Shown piece after piece: positions 33,193-46,480 of a stretch of 64,000 nucleotides of DNA. How positions within the stretch are numbered: the stretch's first letter is position 1; every line of letters starts with the position of its first letter. Position numbers and translations under genes: made by a program. The DNA comes from Notolepis coatsorum (taxonomy: Eukaryota > Chordata > Actinopteri > Aulopiformes > Paralepididae): NCBI GenBank assembly GCA_963971535.1, contig OZ020586.1, forward strand, positions 70,358,048-70,422,047. The letters are read 5' to 3'. Below the pieces are notes generated by a model. The model was given only the letters and a program-made list of their open reading frames with translations, had not been told where the DNA came from and did not search any database.

Positions 33193-34435
33193 TAGGGCTG
33201 GGCGATATGACGATATTATATAAATATCGGGTACAGTTCATTAACGATACACTTTTTAAATGTATCGTGGATATCGTGATGTTTTGCCCTCGCGTTAGAG
33301 GCCGCCGCGGCTGAGATGAGACTAACAAGCGCAGTGCTAAATGCTTTCCTCTCCCTCTCGCCTCTCCCTCTTGCAGAAAAAAAAAGTCAGTCACACACAC
33401 ACTTGCCCAAATTACGTCATCTACACGCACATACACGCACGCAAGCGCACACACCTAGCCAGAGACAGAGAGGCGGTGGCTCGGTGCTAGGGATGCCCCC
33501 TGAAACCCAGGAGTAAGCTCCGACGTTAACGGTACTGCTATCGGTAAATTAGTCTATGAGCGGATTAGCTACGGAGCTAACAGAGTGTACCATCCATCTG
33601 CGACGCAACAGTGGCTGCAACAGTGGACACGAAGTAATGTTAACATTATGTCGAGTTCATACTACACTACACGTATGAACTCGACATAACGTTAACGTTA
33701 CTCCGTTTCCATGAAGTGTTTAATTAGCAGCAATCTGTTGTTGAAAATGTAACGTTAACCGGAAAACCGGAAATGGAATGCGAGGACAGGAAGCCGTCAT
33801 GAAGTCGGCTTCTGGACCTTGTAGTCATATATATTGTAGTCTTTTAGTCTTATTAACTAAAAGATTTTAACAAAATAAAAAGCAGCAGCACTATTGGATA
33901 ACTGAGTCATGTTTGCTATGTATTTCTTTCTTTAGGGGAGTAGGACATTTGTTTCACAGTTTTAGCATGTTTTATAGATGGCTAGGTTAAACACAGGTTT
34001 TTGTTTTTAAGAGGGGGGGTTTGATTTGATTGAAGTTTATTTCAAGTATGCAACACAACCAACAAATCAAGTACAGATATAGCCTTAAGTCGTTCAAATA
34101 ATAAATGTATACATACATGTAAATAAATAAATAGTTACAATATGTAATCTAATCATCTAAATCTAATCTAATATATAATCTAAAAAAACGAAAGGCTAAA
34201 ATGCTAAATATATAATCTAAGAATCCAATAATCTAAATCTAATATATAATATAAAAATGCTAAATGCATGAGTCTTTTGTCTTTAATGTTCGCTTGCAAA
34301 CTCAAATACTGTCTTGGTAAGCCTCATAATGAATTGTTTGGGGAAAAAAGGAAAAACATTGTGATGTGTATCGTGTATCGCCGAAAGGTCAGAAAATATC
34401 GTGATATCATATTTAGGCCATATCGCCCAGCCCTA
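33193..34435. mobile_element. Non-autonomous hAT (TAGGGCTGGGCGATAT ends), TSD atgtgatg
   Basis: Inverted ends tagggctgggcgatat / atatcgcccagccct; exact 8-bp duplication atgtgatg at 33185-33192 and 34436-34443. Holds a hairpin (arms 33633-33661 and 33674-33702). Same family as the much larger element at 47982-60564, whose ends match it in reverse orientation. Confidence 0.94.
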
Positions 34436-35609
34436 ATGTGATGTCTGTCGTTGTGAAATGCATCAACCATATTAGATCCAGGGGCTTAAAGCACCGCCAG
34501 TTTCGTGCCTTTTTGGAGGAAATAGAGTCAGCATATGAAGATGTGATCTACTTCACCGAGGTACGTTGGCTCAGCAGGGGAAATGTTTTGAAGAGGTTTT
34601 TTGAGTTGAGAGCAGAAGTGAAAGCCTTCATGGAGAAGGATGGGATGGCTGTTCCTGTGCCAAGTGATCCCAAATGGCTCATGGACTTAGCTTTTCTTGT
34701 TGACATCACACATGAGCTGAATGTACTGAACAAGAAATTACAAGGCCCGGGGCAGCTTGTCAGTGCTGCCTATGACAACGTCAGAGCCTTCTCCACAAAA
34801 CTTATGTTATGGAAAGCCCAGCTCTCTCAGACAAACCTCTGCCATTTCCCAACATGCAAGGCACTCGTGGATGTGGGCACACCATTCAGTGGTGCGTATG
34901 CTGATGCCATTGTTAAGCTACAGGAGGAATTTGATCGCCGGTTTGCAGACTTCAAGACACACAGAGCCACTTTTCAAATGTTTGCTGACCCCTTCTCCTT
35001 TGATGTGCAAGATGCCCCTCCTGTGCTTCAAATGGAGCTCATTGACATGCAGTGCAATTCTGACCTCAAAGCCAAGTTCAAGGAGGTGAGTGGACAAGTA
35101 GACAAGCTTGGACAATTTTTGAGAGAATTGCCCCCCACCTTCCCTGAGCTTTCCAGGATGTTCAAGCGGACCATGTGCCTTTTTGGGAGCACATATCTGT
35201 GTGAAAAGCTCTTCTCCACCATGAACTTTAATAAGTCAAAGTACAGGTCCAAACTGACTGATTAGCATCTTCAAGCCATACTGAGGGTCTCAATTGCTTC
35301 CTCCCTCAAGCCAAATGTGGCTCAGCTGTGTAAGAGGAAGCGCTGCCAGATCTCTGGCACCAAGGAGTAGGCAAGAGAAGCCTATATGTTCTGAAGAACC
35401 GTTCATGTTCTGAATAAAATTTTATTACTAAAGATTGGATCAGTTGTACTTTTTTTTTTGAATACTTGAAACCCTTTTTTTGTGGAATACTTTTTTGTGG
35501 AATATTTGATGCGGCCCAGCCTCACCCAGACTCTACCTCCAGCGGCCCCCAGGTAAATTGAGTTTGAGACCCCTGGTGTAGACCTAGTAGTGTAGCCTAT
35601 AGTGTAGAC

Positions 35610-36732
35610 TAGGCATGTGCCGGTATGACATTTTGAGGGTACGATAACTTTTGGCAAAAATACCACGGTTTCACGGTACATAAAAAAAATCCCCCATTGA
35701 ACAAAACGTATTAGTTATTACAGTGCACAATAAGCTTTTCTGTAAGTGTTATTCATGAATGTGTGAAGACTATGTCTGTATTACACACAGAGGGAACTGT
35801 CTGACCACTTTAAAGTAGTCAAGACACTTAAATATATTCTGGTAAGTACAGAATAAAAAATACTTCCAAATAAACTTTCATGATTATGAATATGTAGGCT
35901 ACATGTCAAAAGGGCATTTTGCTAATGTAATCTACTTGCAAAGATGTATGTTATATAGCCTAGTACTATTCTTACTAGCGGTGGGAATCACCAGTCACGA
36001 TACGATATGATATAGATTCTTTGGACAACAATACAATATTTGCCGATGTCACAAAGTCTGCCACAATACGATACAATTCGATTCAGGTGCCTGCGATCGA
36101 TATGAGACGATATTATATGCCCATTTAACACAATCAGTAACATTTAGATCAACTCAAAAAAGGCAACGGAAATATCATTTGACATTTTTATTTTTGAGCT
36201 CTTCCAGTCTATTGTTTTTAATACAAATAGACCTCCTGTTCACTGTAAAGTGCCACGTTTTGATATATTGAGCTTTAAACTTTAAGTAAATCTTTTTTGG
36301 AACTCCCGTAGCTCACCGCATATCTCGGCGCTATTTCTGCGTCGGGGAAAACCGTGCTCGTCACGGATCTGGGGGACACGAGTTCGATTCCCAGACCCGC
36401 CGTCATTTCTCAGAATGTCTTCCCCTGCTCTACATCCCATTTCAACCTATTTCTGTCGGTCATGCTTGACCAGAAAAGCGATAAACGCAAAAAAATAAAG
36501 TTAAAAAAAAACAAACAAAAAACGTCCTCTCCCAAACCGTTGCTGCAATTGTTTTATGTTCCATGATTATCATGAATACATTTAATATGTATTGTATTTT
36601 TTATGTTTAAATATCAACATTATCTGTCCATTATCTGTACATTTACTATAAATATACTATACTTCATCTGGTCTTTCCAAACGCGCACACGCGCGGGAGA
36701 GAATGCCTGCCTGTCATACCGGCACATGCCTA
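35610..36732. mobile_element. hAT-like element with taggcatgtgccggtatg ends
   Basis: Perfect inverted ends taggcatgtgccggtatgac / its complement. The match continues six bases outward (gtagac / gtctac), so no direct target duplication is visible. A SINE lies inside at about 36310-36505. Confidence 0.7.
36310..36505 (+). repeat. tRNA-derived SINE (third family)
   Basis: Head cccgtagctcaccgcat and box B gagttcgattcccag; tail ends with gcttgaccagaaaagcgat. Reverse copy at 37345-37490. Confidence 0.72.
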
Positions 36733-36737
36733 GTCTA

Positions 36738-36865
36738 CTCATATATAGGTATATACGAGGTATAGTAGCAGTAGTAGTATTAGTGAGAATGCGTAGTATA
36801 TAATATTGGGTATATATGAGGTATAGTAGCAGTATTAGTGAGAATGAGTGGTATATATATCAGGT
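36738..36865. repeat. Tandem array, right part, next to psma2 exon 5
   Basis: Same units as 24917-25346 (tagtattagtgagaatg). The last unit ends 14 bases from the exon 5 donor. Confidence 0.85.
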
Positions 36866-36878
36866 GTGTTTCTCTCAC

Positions 36879-36960
36879 CGAGGGGTCTGACTGGAACAAG
36901 TATGGTCGGTCCTCATCCCAGCCGGCTATCAGCAGGGACACTCCAAATGGACGCACACCA
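36879..36960 (-). CDS. psma2: Proteasome subunit alpha type-2, coding exon 5
   Basis: Encodes [20 protein letters not shown] then LFQSDPS. The mammalian protein as recalled has CGWNEG where this has AGWDED, a modest change. Acceptor GTGCAG (36961-36962), donor GTGAGAG (36877-36878). Phases join exons 4 and 6. The downstream intron is about 12.2 kb because of the LINE and hAT insertions. Confidence 0.97.
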
Positions 36961-37344
36961 CTGCACACAGGAAACAACACGTTTCATACAGGAAATGACT
37001 GTAGTGGAGCTCTATGGAGAAACAATGGTACCGACTAGGGATGGTACCATTGTATTAGTATTGAGTAGTTTTTGAATTTATTTTCATTTTTGATAATACT
37101 CCACCAAATATGTCCCCCAAAATTGCATGTTTGTACCAATGAAACAGAAACCTCGCTCTGATCCTGTGAGGCATGTGAGGCATGAGTTGGAAGCTGTGGA
37201 GCATGGATAGTACACTTTAATGTTACCGTGAGAGGTTTGTGCATTTCCAAACTGTGGCAACAACATGTCGCCCACTTTGCGTAGCGTTCATAGACTATTG
37301 ATACTATTGATACGGACATGCCAAAGGGTGTAATTTTTTTTTTT

Positions 37345-37490
37345 TTTTTAAACTTTATTTTTTAGCGTTTATCGCTTTTCTGGTCAAGCATGACCGACAG
37401 TTGTAGGGTGAAACGGGAGAGAGAGCAGGGGGAGACATTCGGCAAATGACGGCGAGTCCGGGAATCGAACTCGGAGAGAGAGAGAGAGAG
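37345..37490 (-). repeat. tRNA-derived SINE (third family), reverse copy
   Basis: Minus-strand counterpart of 36310-36505: atcgcttttctggtcaagc and gtccgggaatcgaactc, followed by a ga microsatellite. Confidence 0.7.
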
Positions 37491-37559
37491 AGATCGCGTC
37501 ATTTATTATCTACAAAGCACGCAGGCATGGCCAGCAACCTCATTTCACTGTCTGTATGC

Positions 37560-38443
37560 CAGGGTTTCCGTTAGAAAAAAATTGTTGCCGGCCTCAGTGT
37601 CGGGTAGATTTCAATCTACCGGTCAAATGAGAGAAATTCCGGTCAGAGTTTATTGAGCTTAAAACAATTGATAGGCAGGCTATATAAAGAATGACATCCT
37701 CAAGGCATGTAGATTTATAATATTTTAACTTAAAACTAGGCTACTTTTGCGTATACAGTCATTATATTCCAAATAAAATAAGTCCCGAGACTCCGTGCTG
37801 CTGCTGACTTTAAATCAAATGGGTGTCTGTGGGCAGTCGGCCCCATTAATAAAACAGCAGTCTGTTATAATCACATTTTTATGAGCTAACGAATTCCGTT
37901 ATATTGGACATTTGTATTAATTATATCAAGCAAAGAACTGAGAAATTTGGCAGAGAGAGACGGCAACATTATCGTGGGTTTGCGTGATGAATCTCCACCT
38001 CCCAACAACTTATTTGCGAGAGTATGCCGCTGCAGAGCAGCAGATTCAGCTGTTTTCAGGCCCTATCTGGGGACCGCTCAACAGCGCCCCCCACCCAACA
38101 GCTGAATTGCCAATGGCTGAATTGGAGTATTGCACTGTGCCGGCACAGCTGGTGTGCAGCTGCGGCTCTGCGGCTGCATGCTTCTCGCAAATCTAGCAGC
38201 AAGCTCCCGCTGACACACCGTTGTCATTATTAGACCTGCTTGGTGAAGCAACGATGAAACAAATGTAATGATTGTTTCGTTCATCGCATAGGCTATTTAA
38301 TTTTAGCCTATTTTAATACAATTCAAATAGTGCTTAGAGGGAATTATTTTCACCAGACATTATGACCGGAGAGATTAAATATGTCGGACTTCAACAGATT
38401 TTGCCGGTCAAATACCGGTAATTACCGGCTAACGGAAACCCTG
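37560..38443. mobile_element. hAT MITE (cagggtttccgttag ends), TSD ctgtatgc
   Basis: Perfect 15-bp inverted ends cagggtttccgttag / ctaacggaaaccctg and exact 8-bp duplication ctgtatgc at 37552-37559 and 38444-38451. 884 bp, no gene. Its interior is shared with 61873-62240. Confidence 0.94.
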
Positions 38444-38529
38444 CTGTATGCGCCCCCAGACATCATATTTGAAGACCCTGATCAGATGGGCCAAATTTAT
38501 TTGCTTGATCCATTTACATTGGCTGCGAC

Positions 38530-38895
38530 TAGTGATGCACCGATGTGAAAATTGTGGCCGATACCGATAACCGATATTAATATTGCTGTTCTGGCCGATA
38601 CCGATATTTACCGATGTCGATATCTCTGTATAGAAAACACTTTTTTATGATAATCAAATAAAGAGCTATTTTCCAAAACGCATAATTATTTTACTTTTGT
38701 AACTTATTTTCAGAAATGACTGATATTTTGAAACTATTTAAGGCCAAAACATGTAAAAAAATAAAAATAAAAAATAAGTTTTTTTTTTTTTTTTTTAATA
38801 TCGGCCCTATCTTGATATCGGTCCGATACCGATGTGTAAAAAAAATGCCATATCGGCCGATATTATATCGGCGGCCGATATATCGTGCATCACTA
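38530..38895. mobile_element. hAT MITE (tagtgatgcac ends), TSD gctgcgac
   Basis: Ends tagtgatgcac / gtgcatcacta, rich in ccgata. Exact 8-bp duplication gctgcgac at 38522-38529 and 38896-38903. 366 bp; near-identical copy at 49175-49542. Confidence 0.95.
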
Positions 38896-38926
38896 GCTGC
38901 GACGATACATTGGCCTGAGCTATTGT

Positions 38927-39265
38927 TATGCAAAGACAGGGTACTTGGCGGCTTGGTTGTTTATTCTGAGACAAAGAGCAGCCACCTCTGTCTGGCGTTC
39001 AACTACAACGCAGGTCACAAATTACATGATTTTGTCACAAGCCAATGGCTCGTCCCTCGCCAAGTACTCACCTGGCTACTTGTCTTTGCATAACAGAGAG
39101 GGAACAAGCAGCCGTTTTCCGTGTGGGCCTAGTGCCACGTCGCGTCTCCGTTTATTATCGTGTAACATTGTTTTGGATGGTAAAAAAGTGGGGGGGACAA
39201 TATGCCTTCTGAAAACATGTAGGGGACATGTCCCCCGTGTTTCCCCCCATAATTACACCTCTGGA
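38927..39265. repeat. TTATGCAAAGACA fold-back MITE and adjoining repeat
   Basis: Inverted ends ttatgcaaagaca / tgtctttgcataa at 38927 and about 39091; the flank to 39265 matches 3093-3290 (ggaacaagcagccgttt, acatgtccccc). Confidence 0.65.
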
Positions 39266-39281
39266 CACGCCGAAGAGACCT

Positions 39282-42046
39282 GGGCCCTGTTCCTCGTACG
39301 TGGCTAACTGAGTTAGCCGGATAATTTGCAGGATAACTTGACATAAGTCAGGCTTTTCGGTTCCACGAAGCAAGCTAAATCACTATGGCAACAGATCGAA
39401 AAATGTTAACTTGATGTTTACTTGAGTTAGCTGGATAAGGTGGCCACTCCCTCGAAAAAAAGAAATGGCACTCCCTTTCTCAGAGATCCCATTATACCAT
39501 TCTGAATAATGTTTTTGTGCTTAGTTTTTCTAGGGCAGCCGCGGGGGGGGGGGGGGGGGGGTGGTCACGAGATGATTTCCAGAATGTATTGATTTCATAG
39601 AATGTGTGAAATAGACCTATAATTAAAAACAATTTAAATACATTAAACTGGTAAAATAAATGCTTTTGAAAATGTTAAATAATAGACCTAAAATGCTGAT
39701 AATAAATCATATTCAGCCTATGGATTTACTTTGTCCTAAATAATGCACGTCAGCTACAGTGCTCGCGACACACAGTGGTTATTTTAATAACGGAGCATTG
39801 CAAATGTGAATCCTGCTGGGATATTTTGAATTAATGAAACTTTTTATTGTGGATCAGTTTCATATTCTCCACTGCGGATGCATTTGGTTAACCGGAGCAC
39901 ACGGATTGTGTTTCATTCAAGCGGCTTTACGGATTGTGGATATGAATTACAAGGAATCTGTGGATTGTTGAATTGTATCACTGTTACACGTGATTGTGAT
40001 ATTGTAACTGGGATTAAAATGTCTGATGAGGAGATGCATGTGCTGTTTGACGGACTTGATGACGTGGACATGGGGAAAGGGAATGAGCAATTGCAAGCCT
40101 TTGGATGTTTTGATGAATGAAAATGCATCAATCTGTTTGAAGCACTGTTATCTGATGATGAAAAAGAGGGCGATGAATATGACTGGTATAAACCAAAGGT
40201 TAACACTTTGAATGCCAGCCACGCTTTTTGTCGTTAGTTCATGCCGACCTTTGAGTGCCCGCCAACGCTATATAGCGTTTGTTTGTCTTTTTTTTTTAAA
40301 TTTATTGGCGATTTGAATTCATATTTCATCAATCGAGCCTCAGGTTAGTGTTGCAGACTCTCTCTGAGCTCAATTGGGAAGATACCGCCCCCCATTGTCT
40401 CTCCCTGTGGTACTGCACCCCATTACTTTAGACTGCTGAAGGGGGGGGGGCAGTTTCCTCATTTTACTTTTTCCGTCAAGGCCAACTGAAGAATCCATTG
40501 TGCTCGCCGGCCCGGAAAACGCGTGGATTATGTATTTACAGTACCCAACACTGTAATCAATAAGCGTGATCGATATTTGGAATGGCGATCAGGAATTGGA
40601 ATCATCTTTTTGGATAACATCTGATCTAAGGTAAGGAATCTATTTTACCAGTCTTGGGATAATCAGAGCTGTTTTCACCTATATATCAGCGTTTGCCCTA
40701 TGTGTGTGTGTGGCTGTGCCAGCGATCAAGAAATGAGATAATCGATATTTCAGCCCGCTTCTATAGCGTGCATAAGTACACATATACTATCAATAATCTA
40801 GCGTTTATTTGAAAACGATTCATAATAGGCCGAAAAATGACTTTTGTGTATTCCCGAATATTCCAGTAAATGCCTTTTTATCACGGAATCTTTATATTTT
40901 CCTTGAAAACGAGGGCTTTTCAAAATGCTATAAAACGGAAATGAAGCGATTAAAAAACAATCAGTTTCGACAATGTTGACTGCAAACAAGTCATTGATAA
41001 ACGACGGGCAGATTAGACACAGACATAATTTAAGACAGAGATTATGCGTTCACACCGCTATCATTGAAGTGGGTGCTGGCATTCAACCATGTTTTACCAT
41101 GTTAATGGCCGGTAATCAAAGTGTTAATCAATTCAATGCATTTATGGACAATGTCCGAAACAGATTAAAACCTGATTAATAGTGAAACTGTTAATAGCCT
41201 CCAATGCTTATTAGGGCGTCCGAACGTTTGCATGTTTCAACCACCTCCTATAATAGTGGGGTTCGCTGCTCTCTGACAGTTATTTCAGGGGTCACGGCTT
41301 GAAAACTTTGGGAACCCCTGATCTACACATACATCTATTTATATACCGTAGTACATGTTAGGGCTGGGCGATTCTTGCTAAAATGTGAATCACGATTTTT
41401 CTCTCTAAGAATTGAGATCACGATTCTCACGATTCTTATCTTTTTCAATAAAATCATTTAAAAAGTAAAAAAATTAAAGAAAAATTGCCATAACTTAGAA
41501 ATGAGATTGCATAGGTCTATGAATCGAGATTTTTTTTCTTTTTTATTAATTGCCCAGCCCTAGTACATGTTACCTAATATCCTCATAAGTATCTATTAAT
41601 TCGTATCAATTAGATACTATTTGGGCTTGTTTTTATCTACTTATTCTGAAAGAGTTGAAATAATTATTTTTTGCTAGCAAGATCTCATTCGATTATTCAT
41701 TCCATTAAGCCTACTGCCAGCAGGCACATTTAAAGAAATATAATCTGATTGATTGGGGTATTGAGGGACTTAAAATTTGCCTATAGACATGCATTTAACT
41801 TGTCTGCGATATATTCCCGTTAGGAAATCATGGTTTTCATGGGATCAACACCACCCCATTTTAAGGTAAAACGGCCACGCGCAATTATCCTGATTACTGA
41901 AGTCTGGTTCGAATTAACGAGATTCTTTGAGACCAAATCAGCCTTCGAGAAACCGAGATAGCCTGACATCAATCATTGGGTTAATTTAAGCTGGCTAATG
42001 GGACTTTTGATCGACTTTGTTGAACCAGGTACGAGGAACGGGGCCC
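39282..42046. mobile_element. Unclassified DNA element with gggccctgttcctcgtac ends
   Basis: Inverted ends ggccctgttcctcgtac and gtacgaggaacggggcc, with subterminal gttagccggataat/gttagctggataag repeats on the left. About 2.76 kb. No transposase recognised; no clear target duplication. It encloses the hAT MITE at 41359-41562 and two small open frames (39878-40120, 40973-41179) without family match. Confidence 0.5.
41359..41562. mobile_element. hAT MITE, 204 bp, TSD gtacatgt
   Basis: Ends tagggctgggcgatt / aattgcccagccct, exact 8-bp duplication gtacatgt at 41351-41358 and 41563-41570. Confidence 0.94.
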
Positions 42047-42554
42047 TGCTGCAGACAAAGTGTAGGTAATGTAATTATTACAAATGGTAACTGGCTGTTT
42101 TGACTGACAATATGCATTAAGCATTGGGTATATTGCTGTGCATTGTCATGTCCGTCGAGCAAGACATAATAAAATTGGTAGCGCGTGTGTGTGTGTGACT
42201 CCATGCAATATCTCGTTATTGCTGCCATGTGTTTTCAGATGCGTTCTATAAATTGATTTCCCTAAACAATTGTTTGAGCACTACTCGAAGTACTATGAAG
42301 TAATTCATGAGAGTACTCAATCTGGGAAGACATTACTCCTGCCCATCCCTAGCACTGACCTGATTAAAAGGCATAGTGGAGCTCTATGGAGAAACCATGG
42401 GACTGACCTGACTAAAAGTCATGGTGTCTCTAGGTAATGACAACAAGTCTAAATTAGACCGGTGTGATCCTTTAATTTCTGCAAGGAATTAACTTAACAA
42501 CTGAACTGTTCCACGAGTGAATGGCAACACCAGATACATTATTTCATTATTTCA

Positions 42555-42802
42555 GTCGGACTGCATTTCTTATATATCTCTTTTATCCAAAGCGCTTTAA
42601 AACGTATGCCTCGCATTCAGTCATTCACACAGAGATGGCGGAGGCAACGATGCAAGGTGCCAACTTTCTCATCGGGAGCAGTTAGGGGTTAAGTGTCTCT
42701 TGCTCAAGGACACTTCGACACACTGCCGGGAGGAGCCAGAATCTAACTGGGAACCTTCCGATTACCAGACGCCGGCTCTACCTCCTGAGCCACTGTTGCC
42801 CC
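42555..42802 (-). mobile_element. tRNA-derived SINE (second family)
   Basis: Minus-strand head ggaggtagagccgg and box B region degraded (gttagattctgg); tail aaagcgctttaaa. Lies just downstream of psma2 exon 4. Confidence 0.7.
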
Positions 42803-42818
42803 CCAAGTTCTACACCTA

Positions 42819-44890
<2,072 letters not shown>

Positions 44891-45029
44891 AAGTAGACCA
44901 TTATCCTATTTATTACTCTATTCTGGAATTTTTCCTTTGCCTCCCTCTCTGCCATTTCCCTGCCTTTCTTCCAGCTTCTGGCTCTTACCGAGACCTGGAT
45001 AACACCAGATAACTTGAGAACACCTGCAG

Positions 45030-45940
45030 CAGGGCTGTACGTTAACTTTTTTTGCACATAGCACTGGTGCTACAGAGGTTGATAGTTTTGTAGCACTGGC
45101 CAAAATCTTGTAGGACAAGTATAAAACGTGTTATATTTGTAACAGTCACAAATGTGCCTATTGTATTTGTGTTATTTAGTTGCAGTCAGGGAACAAACTT
45201 AACTTTTTGACTTACCAGCCATTTGGCTGGTAGATAACCAGCCATTTGGCTGGTAGATTTTAAAAGGGCAGATTTTTTACCAGCCAAAAATTATAAAATA
45301 GCTTTTTAGTATATCGCCATGTGTTATTATTACTATAATACTTTCATATGCTATTTTCAATTAATATCATAAACAACATAAGGAATATTAGCATAATTTT
45401 GAGTGGACTGAAGGAATGAGTCAGCGTTAATAGTTTTAAATGCAAATTTTATTGAAACATAGAAGTGGGGTCGGTTGGGACACACACACACACACACAAT
45501 GGGGGACCCTGATGTAAACAAGACGAAAGTCTTTCTCTGGTCTGCATCCCCTTAACAATTGTGTGTATTCAGCCATACTGTATTGTACCCATTCTGCAAT
45601 CTGTTAAATAAAGTTTTCATTCATTCACACTGTTTCAACTCACCACCCCCGCATCATATTGTAGTCTAGTCTGTCTTCAAACTTCCACTCCTCTCGACAC
45701 ACACACACACACACCCTTTCCCCAGTCCACACTGTCTGCTGTTCTCGATGGCTCTGCCTCTGATCAGGATTAGCTTGTTAGCTTACGCTAATGTAACGTT
45801 AATTTCAGGCGATGTGGGCATAAAGGAATGGCGACGATGCAAAGCGTGTTAGATGCATTTGACCCGTTGTAAATCCATTCATCGCACAGACCGCTGTTGC
45901 TGTAGCACGTGCGATATATATGTCGCACTGTACAGCCCTG
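45030..45940. mobile_element. hAT-like element (cagggctgtac ends), 7-bp TSD cctgcag
   Basis: Ends cagggctgtac / gtacagccctg; flanking cctgcag at 45023-45029 and 45941-45947. Contains an L2 3' UTR piece on the plus strand (45490-45630) and wording such as accagccatttggctggtag twice at about 45220-45260. Confidence 0.7.
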
Positions 45941-46160
45941 CCTGCAGCCTTATCAACAAACTATAACTTCACTCACACACCACAACCTTCCAGATGTGGT
46001 GGATGCACTGGTCTTTTGACCTCTCCCTCATGGTCTACACATTTAATATCACTTCCAGCTCGAATACCATGCAGTACCCGTCTCTAATCCATTAAATCTC
46101 ACCATTGTTACTCTCCATCGCCCTCCAGGTCCCCTCGAACACTTCCCAGACGAGCTGGAC

Positions 46161-46480
46161 ATGCTTCTAAGCTCTTTTCCAGAAGATGGCACCCCCTTCC
46201 TCCTAATGGGAGACTTCAACCTACCTGACTCGTCTCAATCAGACACAGTGGTCCCTCACCTACAATCCTTTGACCCGACTCCCACTGTCATGCTTCCAAC
46301 TCACAAAGCAGGCAGCTCCGTGGATCTCATATTCTCCCATGACTCCAGCATAATTACCACGGTAACTCCCCTTAATGTATCAGACTACTCCTTTATATCC
46401 TTCTCACTATCTCTTATGCTTAAGCCCAAACCATCCACCCCAACCGTCTCAGTCAGACGCACGCAACCTGCACTCCCTAT
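46161..46480 (+). pseudogene. LINE A endonuclease fragment
   Basis: Reads LLSSFPEDGTPFLLMGDFNL, then HKAGSSVDLIFSH, blocks of the L2 apurinic endonuclease (GDFN is a catalytic motif). It is cut at 46480 by the next hAT; the usual SDH block appears altered (NVSDYSF). Confidence 0.75.

Larger units (their letters stand above)
32250..35265 (+). pseudogene. hAT (Charlie/ZBED-like) transposase, disrupted
   Basis: N-terminus from ATG 32250: MSLSKPAVKRTIGDEHRQFQ, then a BED-type zinc finger (CLVCKEKVAV...HYITRHAEEY). A frame change near 32460-32490 leads to LKSCFTRQQGFF, FSVALDESTD-like SVALDESTDITDTAQLAMYV (first acidic catalytic region) and on to KFDNVM at 33192. A LINE tail (32956-33017) sits inside the gene, with another frame change near 33060, and a hAT lies at 33193-34435. 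Coding resumes at 34438 with VVKCINHIRSRGLKHRQF, VRWLSRGNVLKRFFELR and the hAT dimerisation region near STYLCEKLFSTMNF. In intact relatives it cuts and pastes hAT DNA in the nucleus. Confidence 0.85.
31988..35575 (+). mobile_element. hAT-Charlie-type transposon, 8-bp TSD gtgtagac
   Basis: Inverted ends caggggtctcaaact / agtttgagacccctg. Exact 8-bp duplication gtgtagac at 31980-31987 and 35576-35583. 3588 bp including a 1243-bp hAT inserted in its gene. Carries a BED-finger hAT transposase, broken. Caution: gtgtagac also occurs in the surrounding AT-rich sequence. Confidence 0.92.
37035..42351. mobile_element. hAT-like element holding several nested insertions
   Basis: Ends tagggatggtacc and ...gcccatccct. 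The presumed duplications gtaccgac and gcactgac agree at 6 of 8 positions (two transitions). Inner edges carry agtattgagtag and agtactcaatc, both typical of this fish hAT type. Contains the elements at 37345, 37560, 38530, 38927, 39282 and 41359. Confidence 0.6.

Noticed and set aside
39878..40211. Small host gene or piggyBac relic (MSDEEMHVLFDGLDD frame)
   Set aside because: 80 codons, no splice or family support; a nearby ttaacactttgaatgcc looks piggyBac-like but no partner end was found.
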